21,636 bases of DNA, taken from positions 1 through 21,636 of the IMG/VR virus record IMGVR_UViG_3300045135_001688; one strand, 5' to 3'. This document shows, piece after piece, positions 7,142 to 13,666 of this stretch. The DNA comes from a virus. The notes beneath the pieces were generated by a model, which was given only the letters and a program-made list of their open reading frames with translations, did not search any database and was not told the origin of the DNA. The stretch's first letter is position 1, and the number at the start of each line of letters is the position of its first letter. A program made the translations under genes and the position numbers.

Positions 7142-7494
7142 TTATAGACATATCTATGAATTACTTATCAAAATTACCTTATGAAGATTCTAATTTTGAA
7201 AATGTAAAAATACATTATGGTAAATTAAAAGCTGTAGCTTTAAAATCTAATGCCTCTGCATTTGTTACTTCTGGTAAAATAACAATTTTTACTATTGAAC
7301 CGCCAGAAGGTGAGAAACGAAATGAAATTGAATTATCATCCCCTAGTGCTGAAATCAAAAACTCTACTGCTAAAACAATATTTTTTATTTTAGATGATTC
7401 ATTTTTAATACCAGAAAAAGACACAGATATAGTGTTTGAGGTAATCAAAGGTATAAAACCTTGTCAAGAAAACAATTATAAAAAGATTACTTGA
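7138..7494 (+). CDS. Unknown 118-aa protein coupled to the oxygenase run
   Basis: The ATG overlaps the stop of the preceding oxygenase gene (ATGA), a sign of translational coupling. The protein is beta-rich, with short alternating hydrophobic strands (KLKAVALKS, KITIFTIEPP, KTIFFILDDSF, DIVFEVIKG), and ends with a charged tail. There is no HxD, no Cys cluster, no signal peptide and no membrane helix. The spacing of strands could suit a small beta-sandwich or a cupin-like barrel, but no ligand residues are visible. I do not recognise it. Its position at the end of four oxygenase-type genes suggests an accessory or substrate role, or simply a structural protein. Confidence 0.5.
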   Translation: MIIDISMNYLSKLPYEDSNFENVKIHYGKLKAVALKSNASAFVTSGKITIFTIEPPEGEKRNEIELSSPSAEIKNSTAKTIFFILDDSFLIPEKDTDIVFEVIKGIKPCQENNYKKIT

Positions 7495-7555
7495 TAATTA
7501 TGACAGACGTGTTTAAATTAGATCTCACCCAAAAATTACAAATCAAGGAGATATT

Positions 7556-7789
7556 ATGGAAAATCAAGAAGTATTGAAGGCTATAGCTACCCTTGCTGAT
7601 AAGGTGAGCAGGTACCACGAACGTTTATTAGCAGTGGAAAGAGACAATGAAAGACTACAGAAAGAATTATTAGAACATAAAAATATACCACACATTCATA
7701 CTGTTGAGGGTAAGCCACATAACTCCAATGCGACTGTTATGGTAACTGGGTTAGATTCTGAAATGGAATGTGAAGCTTGTAGCGCCTAA
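7556..7789 (+). CDS. Small coiled-coil protein with His-rich centre and C-terminal CxxC
   Basis: 77 aa with AAGGAG 8 bases before the ATG. Residues 7-42 form a likely coiled coil (heptad-like LADKVSRYHERLLAVERDNERLQKELL, split over that range). This is followed by His41, His46, His48 and His55 and a short tail with Cys72 and Cys75 (C-E-A-C). The Cys pair plus histidines could bind a metal, though a single CxxC is weak evidence. It has no signal peptide. It is the last gene of the + block and ends directly against the convergent operon. The function is not recognised. Confidence 0.55.
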   Translation: MENQEVLKAIATLADKVSRYHERLLAVERDNERLQKELLEHKNIPHIHTVEGKPHNSNATVMVTGLDSEMECEACSA

Positions 7790-7803
7790 TTACTCAGGCG
7801 TTT
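7783..7803. terminator. Small hairpin at the convergent gene ends
   Basis: CGCCT at 7783-7787 pairs with AGGCG at 7796-7800 around an 8-base loop that holds both stop codons. On the + strand it is followed by TTT. The stem is short (5 bp plus a possible G-U and A-U pair) and the T-run is brief, so it is a weak terminator candidate for the + transcript. On the - strand there is no T-run. Confidence 0.35.
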
Positions 7804-8041
7804 CACCTAACATATCTGCTAAAGAAGGAGCAAATACTTTTACATCTCTTCTTACTTTTTCGACAGTAGTAGATGTACTAGGATTATCAATATCTGCTTG
7901 CATGGCAGCTTCTGATTCATACTCTTGACCTGTATCGATGTTTGTAAGGGTCGTTTCTGTTTTTACTTTGTAATGCGGAATTCTTCTACCATCCTCAGTC
8001 GTAATATGACCTAGTAGTTCAGCAGGTTCAACTATCGGCAT
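7790..8041 (-). CDS. Small conserved marine-phage protein, unknown role
   Basis: 83 aa; GGAG lies 8 bases before the ATG, and the gene overlaps the end of the upstream oxygenase gene by 14 bases. The sequence (LLGHITTEDGRRIPHYKV, TNIDTGQEYESEAAMQADI, VRRDVKVFAPSLADMLG) matches a small hypothetical protein that I recognise as recurrent in uncultured marine phages near structural genes. It is acidic and Thr-rich, without membrane segments or catalytic motifs. It is probably a virion or assembly protein; this rests on context only. It ends the leftward operon. Confidence 0.6.
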   Translation of the reverse strand: MPIVEPAELLGHITTEDGRRIPHYKVKTETTLTNIDTGQEYESEAAMQADIDNPSTSTTVEKVRRDVKVFAPSLADMLGETPE

Positions 8042-8621
8042 CTTCGTTTCTCCAATTTATGTTAAAACTGATGATGACTCTATCTTCATCAGAATTATTT
8101 ATTTGTACTTCATGTTGTAACCAAGATGGGAAAAAAATCAAGGAATTCTCTTTGGGCTCCCATTGTACGCTATGAGCGAGGTGTATAGAGGCTTTTTCTG
8201 TTTTTGGGGGGGATAGTACCTCTGACTGTGGTTTAGGCTCTAGAAACACGATATTTCCACACTTTTTAGGAGCTTTTAAATAAAATACCCCTGATAAGTA
8301 GTTATATGGGTGTGTGTGCACGTTATTTCGTGAACCAGGAGGATTTATCATACCCCACATTCCTGTTATCTCAGGATTGTAATTATCTTGAACATCCATG
8401 TGATTAAAACAATCTTTTGCATATTTAAGAATATCATCAACTAAAGGTTTAAATTTTTTTATATTGTGTATTTCATCATCGCTATGCCAACCACCAATAT
8501 TAGACCGTGGCATACCTTTTTTATCATTCTCTCTTATTTGATAAATGTTGTCGACTAAATGCTCGTGGCCCTTTAATTGTAAAGAAAAAACAGGTGTAAT
8601 AAATAAAGAGTGAAGACTAAT
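8028..8621 (-). CDS. 2OG-Fe(II) oxygenase family protein, non-canonical start
   Basis: About 197 aa if begun at ATT 8621 (or CTG at 8624). The first ATG in frame is at 8513 (161 aa), but the 36 codons upstream read SLHSLFITPVFSLQL ... IRENDKKG, which is the conserved N-terminus of this oxygenase family, and they contain no ATG, GTG or TTG. The likely start lies in TGATT, overlapping the TGA of the upstream gene, with AAAGGA about 8 bases before it. The core has NNVHTHPYNYLSGVFYLKAP (His102 and His104 in the long form), FFPSWLQHEV (His170) and DRVIISFN (Arg181): a complete HxH...H...R set. Alternatively the start ATG was mutated or misassembled (TGATG to TGATT). Substrate unknown. Confidence 0.78.
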   Translation of the reverse strand: MSLHSLFITPVFSLQLKGHEHLVDNIYQIRENDKKGMPRSNIGGWHSDDEIHNIKKFKPLVDDILKYAKDCFNHMDVQDNYNPEITGMWGMINPPGSRNNVHTHPYNYLSGVFYLKAPKKCGNIVFLEPKPQSEVLSPPKTEKASIHLAHSVQWEPKENSLIFFPSWLQHEVQINNSDEDRVIISFNINWRNEDADS

Positions 8622-8983
8622 CAGAGTTGTCCTTTTGTGATCTCCATAAAACTAGCTATAACATGCACTTGATTAGCTGCGTTAGCTTGAACTTTCATAA
8701 CATCACTTTCTTGTAAAACTAATGGTTGTGTTAATAATTCTGTTGTTGTGTTTGTAGCAACACTTTTTGCTTTAAATACTTCAAATGTAGCCGATGATCT
8801 AACAACCTCCACATCTAATAATGTTGTGCTACCTGAATCATTACAAACTAAAATAGATTTTACCACCGCTGTTGTGGGTGGTACGGGAGGTGTTGCGCCA
8901 GCATCGGCTGTTGGCACTGTAATCAAAGTTGTTAGGTCTGTCGTAGTAACATCTAACATTGCGCTTTTAAATGTATTAGCCAA
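8621..8983 (-). CDS. Phage virion-type protein, TTG start
   Basis: 120 aa, beginning at TTG 8983 (MANTFKSAMLDV) with a strong GGAGG 9 bases upstream; no ATG is available nearby. The sequence (LITVPTADAG, AVVKSILVCNDSGSTTLLDVEVV, LQESDVMKVQANAANQVHVIASFMEI) is a beta-sandwich-like protein of a type common in phage structural modules, where it is thought to be a small decorating or tail protein. It overlaps the 55-aa gene upstream by 8 bases, and its stop overlaps the ATT start of the oxygenase downstream, so three genes are tightly coupled. There is no enzymatic motif. Confidence 0.65.
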   Translation of the reverse strand: MANTFKSAMLDVTTTDLTTLITVPTADAGATPPVPPTTAVVKSILVCNDSGSTTLLDVEVVRSSATFEVFKAKSVATNTTTELLTQPLVLQESDVMKVQANAANQVHVIASFMEITKGQL

Positions 8984-9143
8984 GGAAAAATGCCTCCGAT
9001 TCTGATTCTTCTTTTAAGTCTTGTTGAAAATTTGTATTTAATAAAAGAATGATTTGATCTAATAAGTTTACCATCTGATCAAATTGAGTTGCACTATACT
9101 CTGGTGTAGCGTTTGGTAATCTTGTTATATTTATTTTAGCCAT
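8976..9143 (-). CDS. Small 55-aa conserved marine-phage protein
   Basis: Reading the - strand from ATG 9143 to TAA 8976 gives 55 aa that start MAKINITRLPNATPEYSAT and continue QFDQMVNLLDQIILLLNTNF, ending EAFFLG. The amphipathic helix (VNLLDQIILLLN) and the TRLPNATPEYSA start match a tiny protein that I recognise as recurrent upstream of the MANTFK-type protein in marine phages. It fills the gap between the oxygenase and the 120-aa gene and overlaps the latter by 8 bases; its 3' end carries the GGAGG of that gene. Likely a structural or assembly accessory. Function unknown. Confidence 0.65.
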   Translation of the reverse strand: MAKINITRLPNATPEYSATQFDQMVNLLDQIILLLNTNFQQDLKEESESEAFFLG

Positions 9144-9164
9144 TTTTTTATATTAAACTATATT

Positions 9165-9665
9165 TTAACCAGGGAAAAGCACATTTGTGTTAAAAGCAAT
9201 TATTGTTTTTCTGTCTCCCTTTTGTATCGTAGGTGATTTATGAGGCAGGAAAGCAGGGAAACTTAATATATCTCCTTCTTTACAATCAACTTCAAAATTT
9301 TTAAATTGAGTTGAGAACCCTTCTGAACACTCTAAAAAATAAACATTAGAAAAATTAGATCCTACATGTGTATGCCAACTGTGAGCACCACTCTCAGTAT
9401 ATTGTTGAAACCAAAAATTATCAATTTCAACGTTAGGAGCACCCAACTGTGATGCCATATTATCTAAATGTTTTTTTACAGCTTCAAAAAAAATAAATCT
9501 ATATTCCCTATGCATATCTACAGGTAAGTTCCAATCAGTGTGGTATAGTTTACATTTTTCAGTATGTATTGGATTATTAGGAATTAAGTTGATTTGATCT
9601 AAAAGAGTTTTTTTTATTTTGTCATGATTTTCAATATTCGTCTTGAAAATAAAGTTATTCATCAT
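9165..9665 (-). CDS. 2OG-Fe(II) oxygenase family protein (HxH...H...R)
   Basis: 166 aa. Two ATGs lie in tandem (9665 and 9662). GGAG directly abuts the first, so the second may be used; the TGA of the upstream 614-aa gene overlaps them. The core has SGAHSWHTHVGSNFSNVYFLE with His98 and His100, EGDILSFPAFLPHKSP with His142, and DRKTIIAFN with Arg152, a complete set for iron and 2-oxoglutarate. The N-terminal 80 residues differ from the paralogs at 8028 and 12990, so this is a distinct subfamily. It lies directly behind the 614-aa virion gene and is translationally coupled to it. Substrate unknown; virion protein is one possibility. Confidence 0.77.
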   Translation of the reverse strand: MMNNFIFKTNIENHDKIKKTLLDQINLIPNNPIHTEKCKLYHTDWNLPVDMHREYRFIFFEAVKKHLDNMASQLGAPNVEIDNFWFQQYTESGAHSWHTHVGSNFSNVYFLECSEGFSTQFKNFEVDCKEGDILSFPAFLPHKSPTIQKGDRKTIIAFNTNVLFPG

Positions 9666-11506
9666 CTCCTTCCATCAGGTCTAAGTTGTATTTTTGTTGA
9701 TCCAAGTCTCCAAGGTGTATCGTCTACAGTATTTGTTTCATATTTAATTTTCACTGCTCTACCTCTCCCTCTTACATCAATTTTCTCTGTTGTGCTACTG
9801 ATAGTTCCTGATGTAGATACAGTATCTGAGGATTGTGGATATTGTTCCAAGGTTAATGTAGCCGTCATATTATTAGCTAAATTATCAAAATCAGGCACTA
9901 ACTTACTCACAGACATTAATTCATCACCATCTGCAATTTCTACTGAACCTGTTTGTAAGAAGGCAGAAATAGCAGTGCCATCTGCTTGGTTGTTACCAGT
10001 CTCTTGTTCGTAAACATATGAAGCACCAGCAGTTAATCCAAGTATAGTAGATACATTGGCCGTTAAACTAGCATTATACTCTGTAGCTATTGGTAATTCA
10101 TACACATAAGCACCAAGCCACGTGGTTCTACCAAGACTAATCGTGTACCATGTATTCTCTAGATAATTATAAGCAACGCCTCTGTCTATTTGTGTTGCAT
10201 TAGTAGAAGGATAATACCAAATAATTTCGTTAAATGATGTATTGAGTCCTACCGCAATGTCATTCTTGTTGGTATAACTTAAATTATCAAAAACAAAATC
10301 TTGCACCGAACACGGCATTTTTTTGACAACACCATCATACATATAAAACGCATCATCTGACATCCAATAGGCTCTACCATTTACTTCTATTGCCGCATGT
10401 TGTGCTATTAAACCACAGTTTGCACCAAGTTGTCTAAGACCAAAAGTAAACGGCGTGCCGACAAATTGAATACCATGTAGTGATGTATCTGTCCAAACAA
10501 GTATTTGACCTGATGATTTAACAGCCCCCATAATTCTTGAACCATCCGATATACGAAGTGAACCCGCTTCATTTGTTGCTACGGGTGTATAGTCTGTTGC
10601 GTCTTCTCTATCAGAAAATCTAAAAAATAAATCATCTTGCGTTGAAGTGTCTGCTATTGTTGTTTCAGTGCCAAAAATTAATAAATGTCTTGTATCCGTA
10701 GATACCAAACTAAATCTTGAAGCTGTTGGAGCATTAGATAAAGCTGTAGCTCTAACACCTGTTCCACTTGAAGTATCCCAAATAAAAGTGCCACCGTTTA
10801 AAACAGTAGCTATCAAATCTTCACCAAAATTATCTAATGACCATTGACGAGCCGATAAAACAACATTTGAGGAAGATCTAGCAGTTCCCCATGTGCTTGC
10901 GCTCCATGTTTCGGTTCCCCATCCATAGCCATATGTTGACGTGGCAGGTCCTGTGGTTATTTGATACTTAGCATTACCCGATCCTCCACCACCTGATGTA
11001 GAACCAGAAGCGGTATCTGTATGTGTTACGGTGTAAACACTTGCACTTGTTACTGATGTAACTTCAAACTCTTGATTCATATCTAAACCATCTATTGTTG
11101 AAAAAGAATCAAAGGTAACAAAATCACCAACTGCAGCGCCATGCGCAGCATCAGCTACGGACACTGTAGTTGTCCCATTTGTCGTAAAAGGATTTGTCAA
11201 TGAAGCTGTCTCTCTAATTGGTGTAACATCATAAACAGCGCCTTCAGTGTAAATATATAATTTTCTATCAGTGCCTAAAGCAAGATACCTTATTCCATCT
11301 AAGCCAACCCAACTATGTGTATCACGGACCACGCCCACAATCGTTTTGTTTGGATTAGGTAAATAGGACCAACCACCCCATCTTTCAGGTTTTCCATAGT
11401 GAAAACGTACAAAATCTGAATCTGTATATTTTCTTTGATCCCCTGCTGAGTAAGCGGTATCTTGTTTATCAATGCCTGGTTGGAACTTTAAATCTACTAA
11501 TTTCAT
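9662..11506 (-). CDS. Large virion/tail structural protein
   Basis: 614 aa. The opening MKLVDLKFQPGIDKQDT and then YTDSDFVRFHYGKPERWGGW is a recurrent N-terminus of a phage virion protein in marine podovirus-like genomes. Repeated short beta units (GLDGIRYLALGTDRKLYIYT, FGEDLIATVLNGGTFIWD, GQILVWTDTSLHGIQFVG, NEIIWYYPS) suggest a beta-propeller-like body, as in tail hub or DNA-stabilisation proteins of the P22 gp10 kind; this comparison is by style and not established. No membrane segment or enzymatic motif is visible. There is no clear Shine-Dalgarno before ATG 11506. Its stop is shared with the start of the oxygenase behind it. Confidence 0.7.
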   Translation of the reverse strand: MKLVDLKFQPGIDKQDTAYSAGDQRKYTDSDFVRFHYGKPERWGGWSYLPNPNKTIVGVVRDTHSWVGLDGIRYLALGTDRKLYIYTEGAVYDVTPIRETASLTNPFTTNGTTTVSVADAAHGAAVGDFVTFDSFSTIDGLDMNQEFEVTSVTSASVYTVTHTDTASGSTSGGGGSGNAKYQITTGPATSTYGYGWGTETWSASTWGTARSSSNVVLSARQWSLDNFGEDLIATVLNGGTFIWDTSSGTGVRATALSNAPTASRFSLVSTDTRHLLIFGTETTIADTSTQDDLFFRFSDREDATDYTPVATNEAGSLRISDGSRIMGAVKSSGQILVWTDTSLHGIQFVGTPFTFGLRQLGANCGLIAQHAAIEVNGRAYWMSDDAFYMYDGVVKKMPCSVQDFVFDNLSYTNKNDIAVGLNTSFNEIIWYYPSTNATQIDRGVAYNYLENTWYTISLGRTTWLGAYVYELPIATEYNASLTANVSTILGLTAGASYVYEQETGNNQADGTAISAFLQTGSVEIADGDELMSVSKLVPDFDNLANNMTATLTLEQYPQSSDTVSTSGTISSTTEKIDVRGRGRAVKIKYETNTVDDTPWRLGSTKIQLRPDGRR

Positions 11507-11522
11507 GTCGCAGTATACTAAA

Positions 11523-12311
11523 TTATTTATTGTTTTGTGGCAAGAATTGAGTACCTACATTACCTTTAAACGTATAGTTACCATAATGTGTCATGCCGCT
11601 GGCAATATCTGCATATATTTTACCACCTATTTTTTGCCACAGTCTACAAAAAGCGTAGTCTTCTGATAAATATCTTTTGGTGTCTGGCTCTATTATTGTG
11701 TCAAAAAAAGCGTAATTCCACTCGGACGTGTCATGATAATTGAAGGTTTTGTCATGTGGAGCACCGATGTGTTGATCTGGTATAAATTTTAAATTGGGAT
11801 AAGCTAAAGCCATTTTTTTAAATACACCTCTCTTAATTAACATAAATCCTGTAGCACCATCCAATACTTCAATAAAACCTTTTTTAACCATTATTTTTTT
11901 AGGATCTTTAACATTTAAATTATATTGCAACGAAGCTGCGTGTAGTTCGTCTTCTGATATGTTTGGATTTTCCTGTGCTCTTCTTTTCACTTTTGTCCAA
12001 TCAATTGTTTTACGAGGATACACACCTGTCACCACATCCTCATCTAAATCTAACATACGAAATACTGATTCAGGATTAAAAGCAATATCAGCATCAATAA
12101 ATAAAAGATGTGTGTATTGTGGTTCATCCATAAATAATTGCACCAATGTATTACGAGCTCTTGTAATTAATGACTCATTGCCAATTGTGCCAAATTGTAA
12201 TTCTATTTTTTTAGTGGCTGCTAATGCTGTTAGTTGTAAAACGCTTTTAAAATAATCAGCAGTAATCATGCCTCCATAACACGGGGTACCAATAAAAATT
12301 TTATGCGTCAC
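11523..12311 (-). CDS. GT-A type glycosyltransferase
   Basis: 262 aa, GTG start overlapping the end of the upstream small gene by 11 bases. Motifs of a nucleotide-sugar-dependent GT-A fold are visible: IFIGTPCYGG at residues 5-14, GNESLITRARN at 44-54 (a nucleotide-binding style seen in phage enzymes), and FIDADIAFNP at 71-80 with Asp73-x-Asp75 as the DxD that binds the metal and sugar nucleotide. SEDYAFCRLWQKIGGKIY near the C-terminus is a typical acceptor-side acidic motif, followed by THYG. Such proteins are common in cyanophages and other marine phages. Acceptor unknown: virion protein, modified DNA base or host surface glycan. Sitting in the oxygenase operon, it could act on hydroxylated residues (inference). 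Confidence 0.8.
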   Translation of the reverse strand: MTHKIFIGTPCYGGMITADYFKSVLQLTALAATKKIELQFGTIGNESLITRARNTLVQLFMDEPQYTHLLFIDADIAFNPESVFRMLDLDEDVVTGVYPRKTIDWTKVKRRAQENPNISEDELHAASLQYNLNVKDPKKIMVKKGFIEVLDGATGFMLIKRGVFKKMALAYPNLKFIPDQHIGAPHDKTFNYHDTSEWNYAFFDTIIEPDTKRYLSEDYAFCRLWQKIGGKIYADIASGMTHYGNYTFKGNVGTQFLPQNNK

Positions 12312-12576
12312 TATAACTTACTGTTAAATATTCTATTTTCTTTACCCACCCTTTCGGTATGGCAATAGCACCGCCGCCTGATACTTCCTCTTTGTCTTTG
12401 CTATAGGAGCGCATAATAATTATTTTTTCTGGACCATTATGAACCATCCATCCTACTTCTTGACACACGGCTAACGGAGCATCCATCACTTCTTTTATGT
12501 CAAGCCAACCTGTCTCTGTATCACGAGCATCAAACCACGTCACACGAACCATTGGCACTTTATTAATATCAATCAT
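12301..12576 (-). CDS. Small conserved phage protein, unknown role
   Basis: 91 aa; its ATG overlaps the upstream cupin-like gene by 8 bases. The sequence VRVTWFDARDTETGWLDIKEV followed by VGWMVHNGPEKIIIMRSY and IAIPKGWVKKIEYL matches a small hypothetical protein found repeatedly in marine phage genomes. It looks like a compact beta domain, possibly a small barrel; no catalytic residues are apparent. It joins the oxygenases to the glycosyltransferase in one operon. Function not recognised. Confidence 0.6.
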   Translation of the reverse strand: MIDINKVPMVRVTWFDARDTETGWLDIKEVMDAPLAVCQEVGWMVHNGPEKIIIMRSYSKDKEEVSGGGAIAIPKGWVKKIEYLTVSYSDA

Positions 12577-12997
12577 AGCTCATAGATATGCCAACTCTTG
12601 GACATAAAGGTATTACATTGTGTTTAATTCCCTTTGGAATAAATAACAAATCACCAGAATTTAAAATTATAATTTTTTCATCTATCATCCATTTTGTCGA
12701 ACCTTGACATTGCCAAAAATAAACATCCATGCTGTCTGTATGCTCTCCAAAAGTCGGTGCTTTAGTGGTCAGATTACAATACAAATGTGCAATTTTTAAG
12801 TCTAAAACATCTAACACTTTTTTTACTCTTGGTAGATAATTAATATCATGGGTAACAAAAAAACCATTAGGCGATGATTCTTTTACAAATAAATTTTTAT
12901 TTTTTGAATTATCATAATCATGTATTGCTTCCTCCCACGTAACAATATCTACATCAAATTTTTCTTTAAGTATGGGAACTTTATTGAAGTTATTCAT
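12569..12997 (-). CDS. Cupin/JmjC-like Fe(II)/2OG dioxygenase
   Basis: 142 aa, overlapping the preceding oxygenase gene by 8 bases. The sequence FGEHTDSMDVYFWQCQGSTK then WMI, followed by ILNSGDLLFIPKGIKHNVIP, is the signature of the cupin-4/JmjC group: His86-x-Asp88 and His126 as metal ligands, the DVYFWQCQGSTKW strand pattern, and GD-x-LFIPKG before the last His. Ribosomal oxygenases and JmjC hydroxylases share this layout and act on proteins. At 142 aa it is a minimal domain, shorter than typical ribosomal oxygenases. A metal-binding cupin of another activity is possible. It is a different family from the HxH-type oxygenases around it, so several kinds of oxygenase were gathered here. Confidence 0.72.
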   Translation of the reverse strand: MNNFNKVPILKEKFDVDIVTWEEAIHDYDNSKNKNLFVKESSPNGFFVTHDINYLPRVKKVLDVLDLKIAHLYCNLTTKAPTFGEHTDSMDVYFWQCQGSTKWMIDEKIIILNSGDLLFIPKGIKHNVIPLCPRVGISMSYD

Positions 12998-13652
12998 TAA
13001 TAGGTTCTTTTTTCTTTAAATGTAAATTAAAAGAAACAGAGCGTCGCTCCTCATTTTGTGTTCTAAATGGATAGACACCATGTGATAACCAAGAAGGAAA
13101 AAGATAAATTGCTCCAACTTCAGGGGTTGCTTGATGTTTATGTCCACTAAAAGTTGCAGCTTGACCACACTGCCAAACTATATCTCCTACACAAGGATAG
13201 TGATCTTCTTTTGCATACTCTTCTTTTAAACTAGGAGGCACACGTAAATAAATTACACCTGATAATTCTCCTTGGTGCACATGAAAAGGATTAAAGTCTC
13301 CAGCCCACTGGCTCACGGCCCACATAGATTCAACAACCATAGAACCTACAAACATAGGCGATATTGTATCCGTGGCTGGAGGTATAGAAATATATTGTTT
13401 TACTATTTGACCAATGGCATCTATCAAAGGTTTGAATTTAGTGCTCCCTAAATCTTCAGTAGGATAACGAACTTCTTGTTTAACGTTACCAGCTAAATTC
13501 ATTGAATGATCATACTCTTTTGATAATTTTTTATCATTTAATAACTCGGTGGCTCTATCATCAAGAATCTTAATTAAATTATCAGGCAATTTACCCTGTA
13601 ATATTGTAGGACCAAAAGGTCTTATAGCGTGAAAATCTACTTTAGTTGACAT
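12990..13652 (-). CDS. 2OG-Fe(II) oxygenase family protein (HxH...H...R)
   Basis: 220 aa, first gene of the leftward operon, with AAAGGA 6 bases before the ATG. The core has NPFHVHQGELSGVIYLRVPP with His124 and His126, then AIYLFPSWLSHGVYPF with His191, and EERRSVSFNL with Arg203/204: the complete hallmark of the putative 2OG oxygenase family with HxHxxxxLSG and FPSWLxH. A roughly 25-residue insertion (KEEYAKEDHYPCVGDIVWQ) separates the two halves. The N-terminus (FGPTILQGKLPDNLIKIL) is the usual start of the family. It is the paralog closest in motif wording to the gene at 8028. Substrate unknown. Confidence 0.8.
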   Translation of the reverse strand: MSTKVDFHAIRPFGPTILQGKLPDNLIKILDDRATELLNDKKLSKEYDHSMNLAGNVKQEVRYPTEDLGSTKFKPLIDAIGQIVKQYISIPPATDTISPMFVGSMVVESMWAVSQWAGDFNPFHVHQGELSGVIYLRVPPSLKEEYAKEDHYPCVGDIVWQCGQAATFSGHKHQATPEVGAIYLFPSWLSHGVYPFRTQNEERRSVSFNLHLKKKEPINE

Positions 13653-13666
13653 GCTATTCCTTTCTA

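Noticed and set aside
7500-7577. 25-codon frame (MTDVFKLDLTQKLQ...) in the gap before the coiled-coil gene
   Set aside because: It is too short, has no ribosome binding site and overlaps the start of the next gene; the gap is better explained as the leader with AAGGAG.
9624-10013. 129-codon open frame on the + strand with hydrophobic stretches
   Set aside because: It lies entirely over the well-supported - strand 614-aa gene and oxygenase start and lacks a plausible Shine-Dalgarno and context.
12301-12997. Shared 'NKVP' near the start of two adjacent small proteins as sign of duplication
   Set aside because: Only four residues match and the rest of the two proteins is unrelated (cupin versus small beta domain), so chance is sufficient.
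4604-13652. TET/JBP-like DNA hydroxylases for base hypermodification with the glycosyltransferase
   Set aside because: None of the oxygenase sequences shows TET/JBP motif wording; they match PKHD, HxH-type and cupin/JmjC types, for which protein or small-molecule substrates are likelier. No thymidylate-hydroxymethylase-like gene is in the window.
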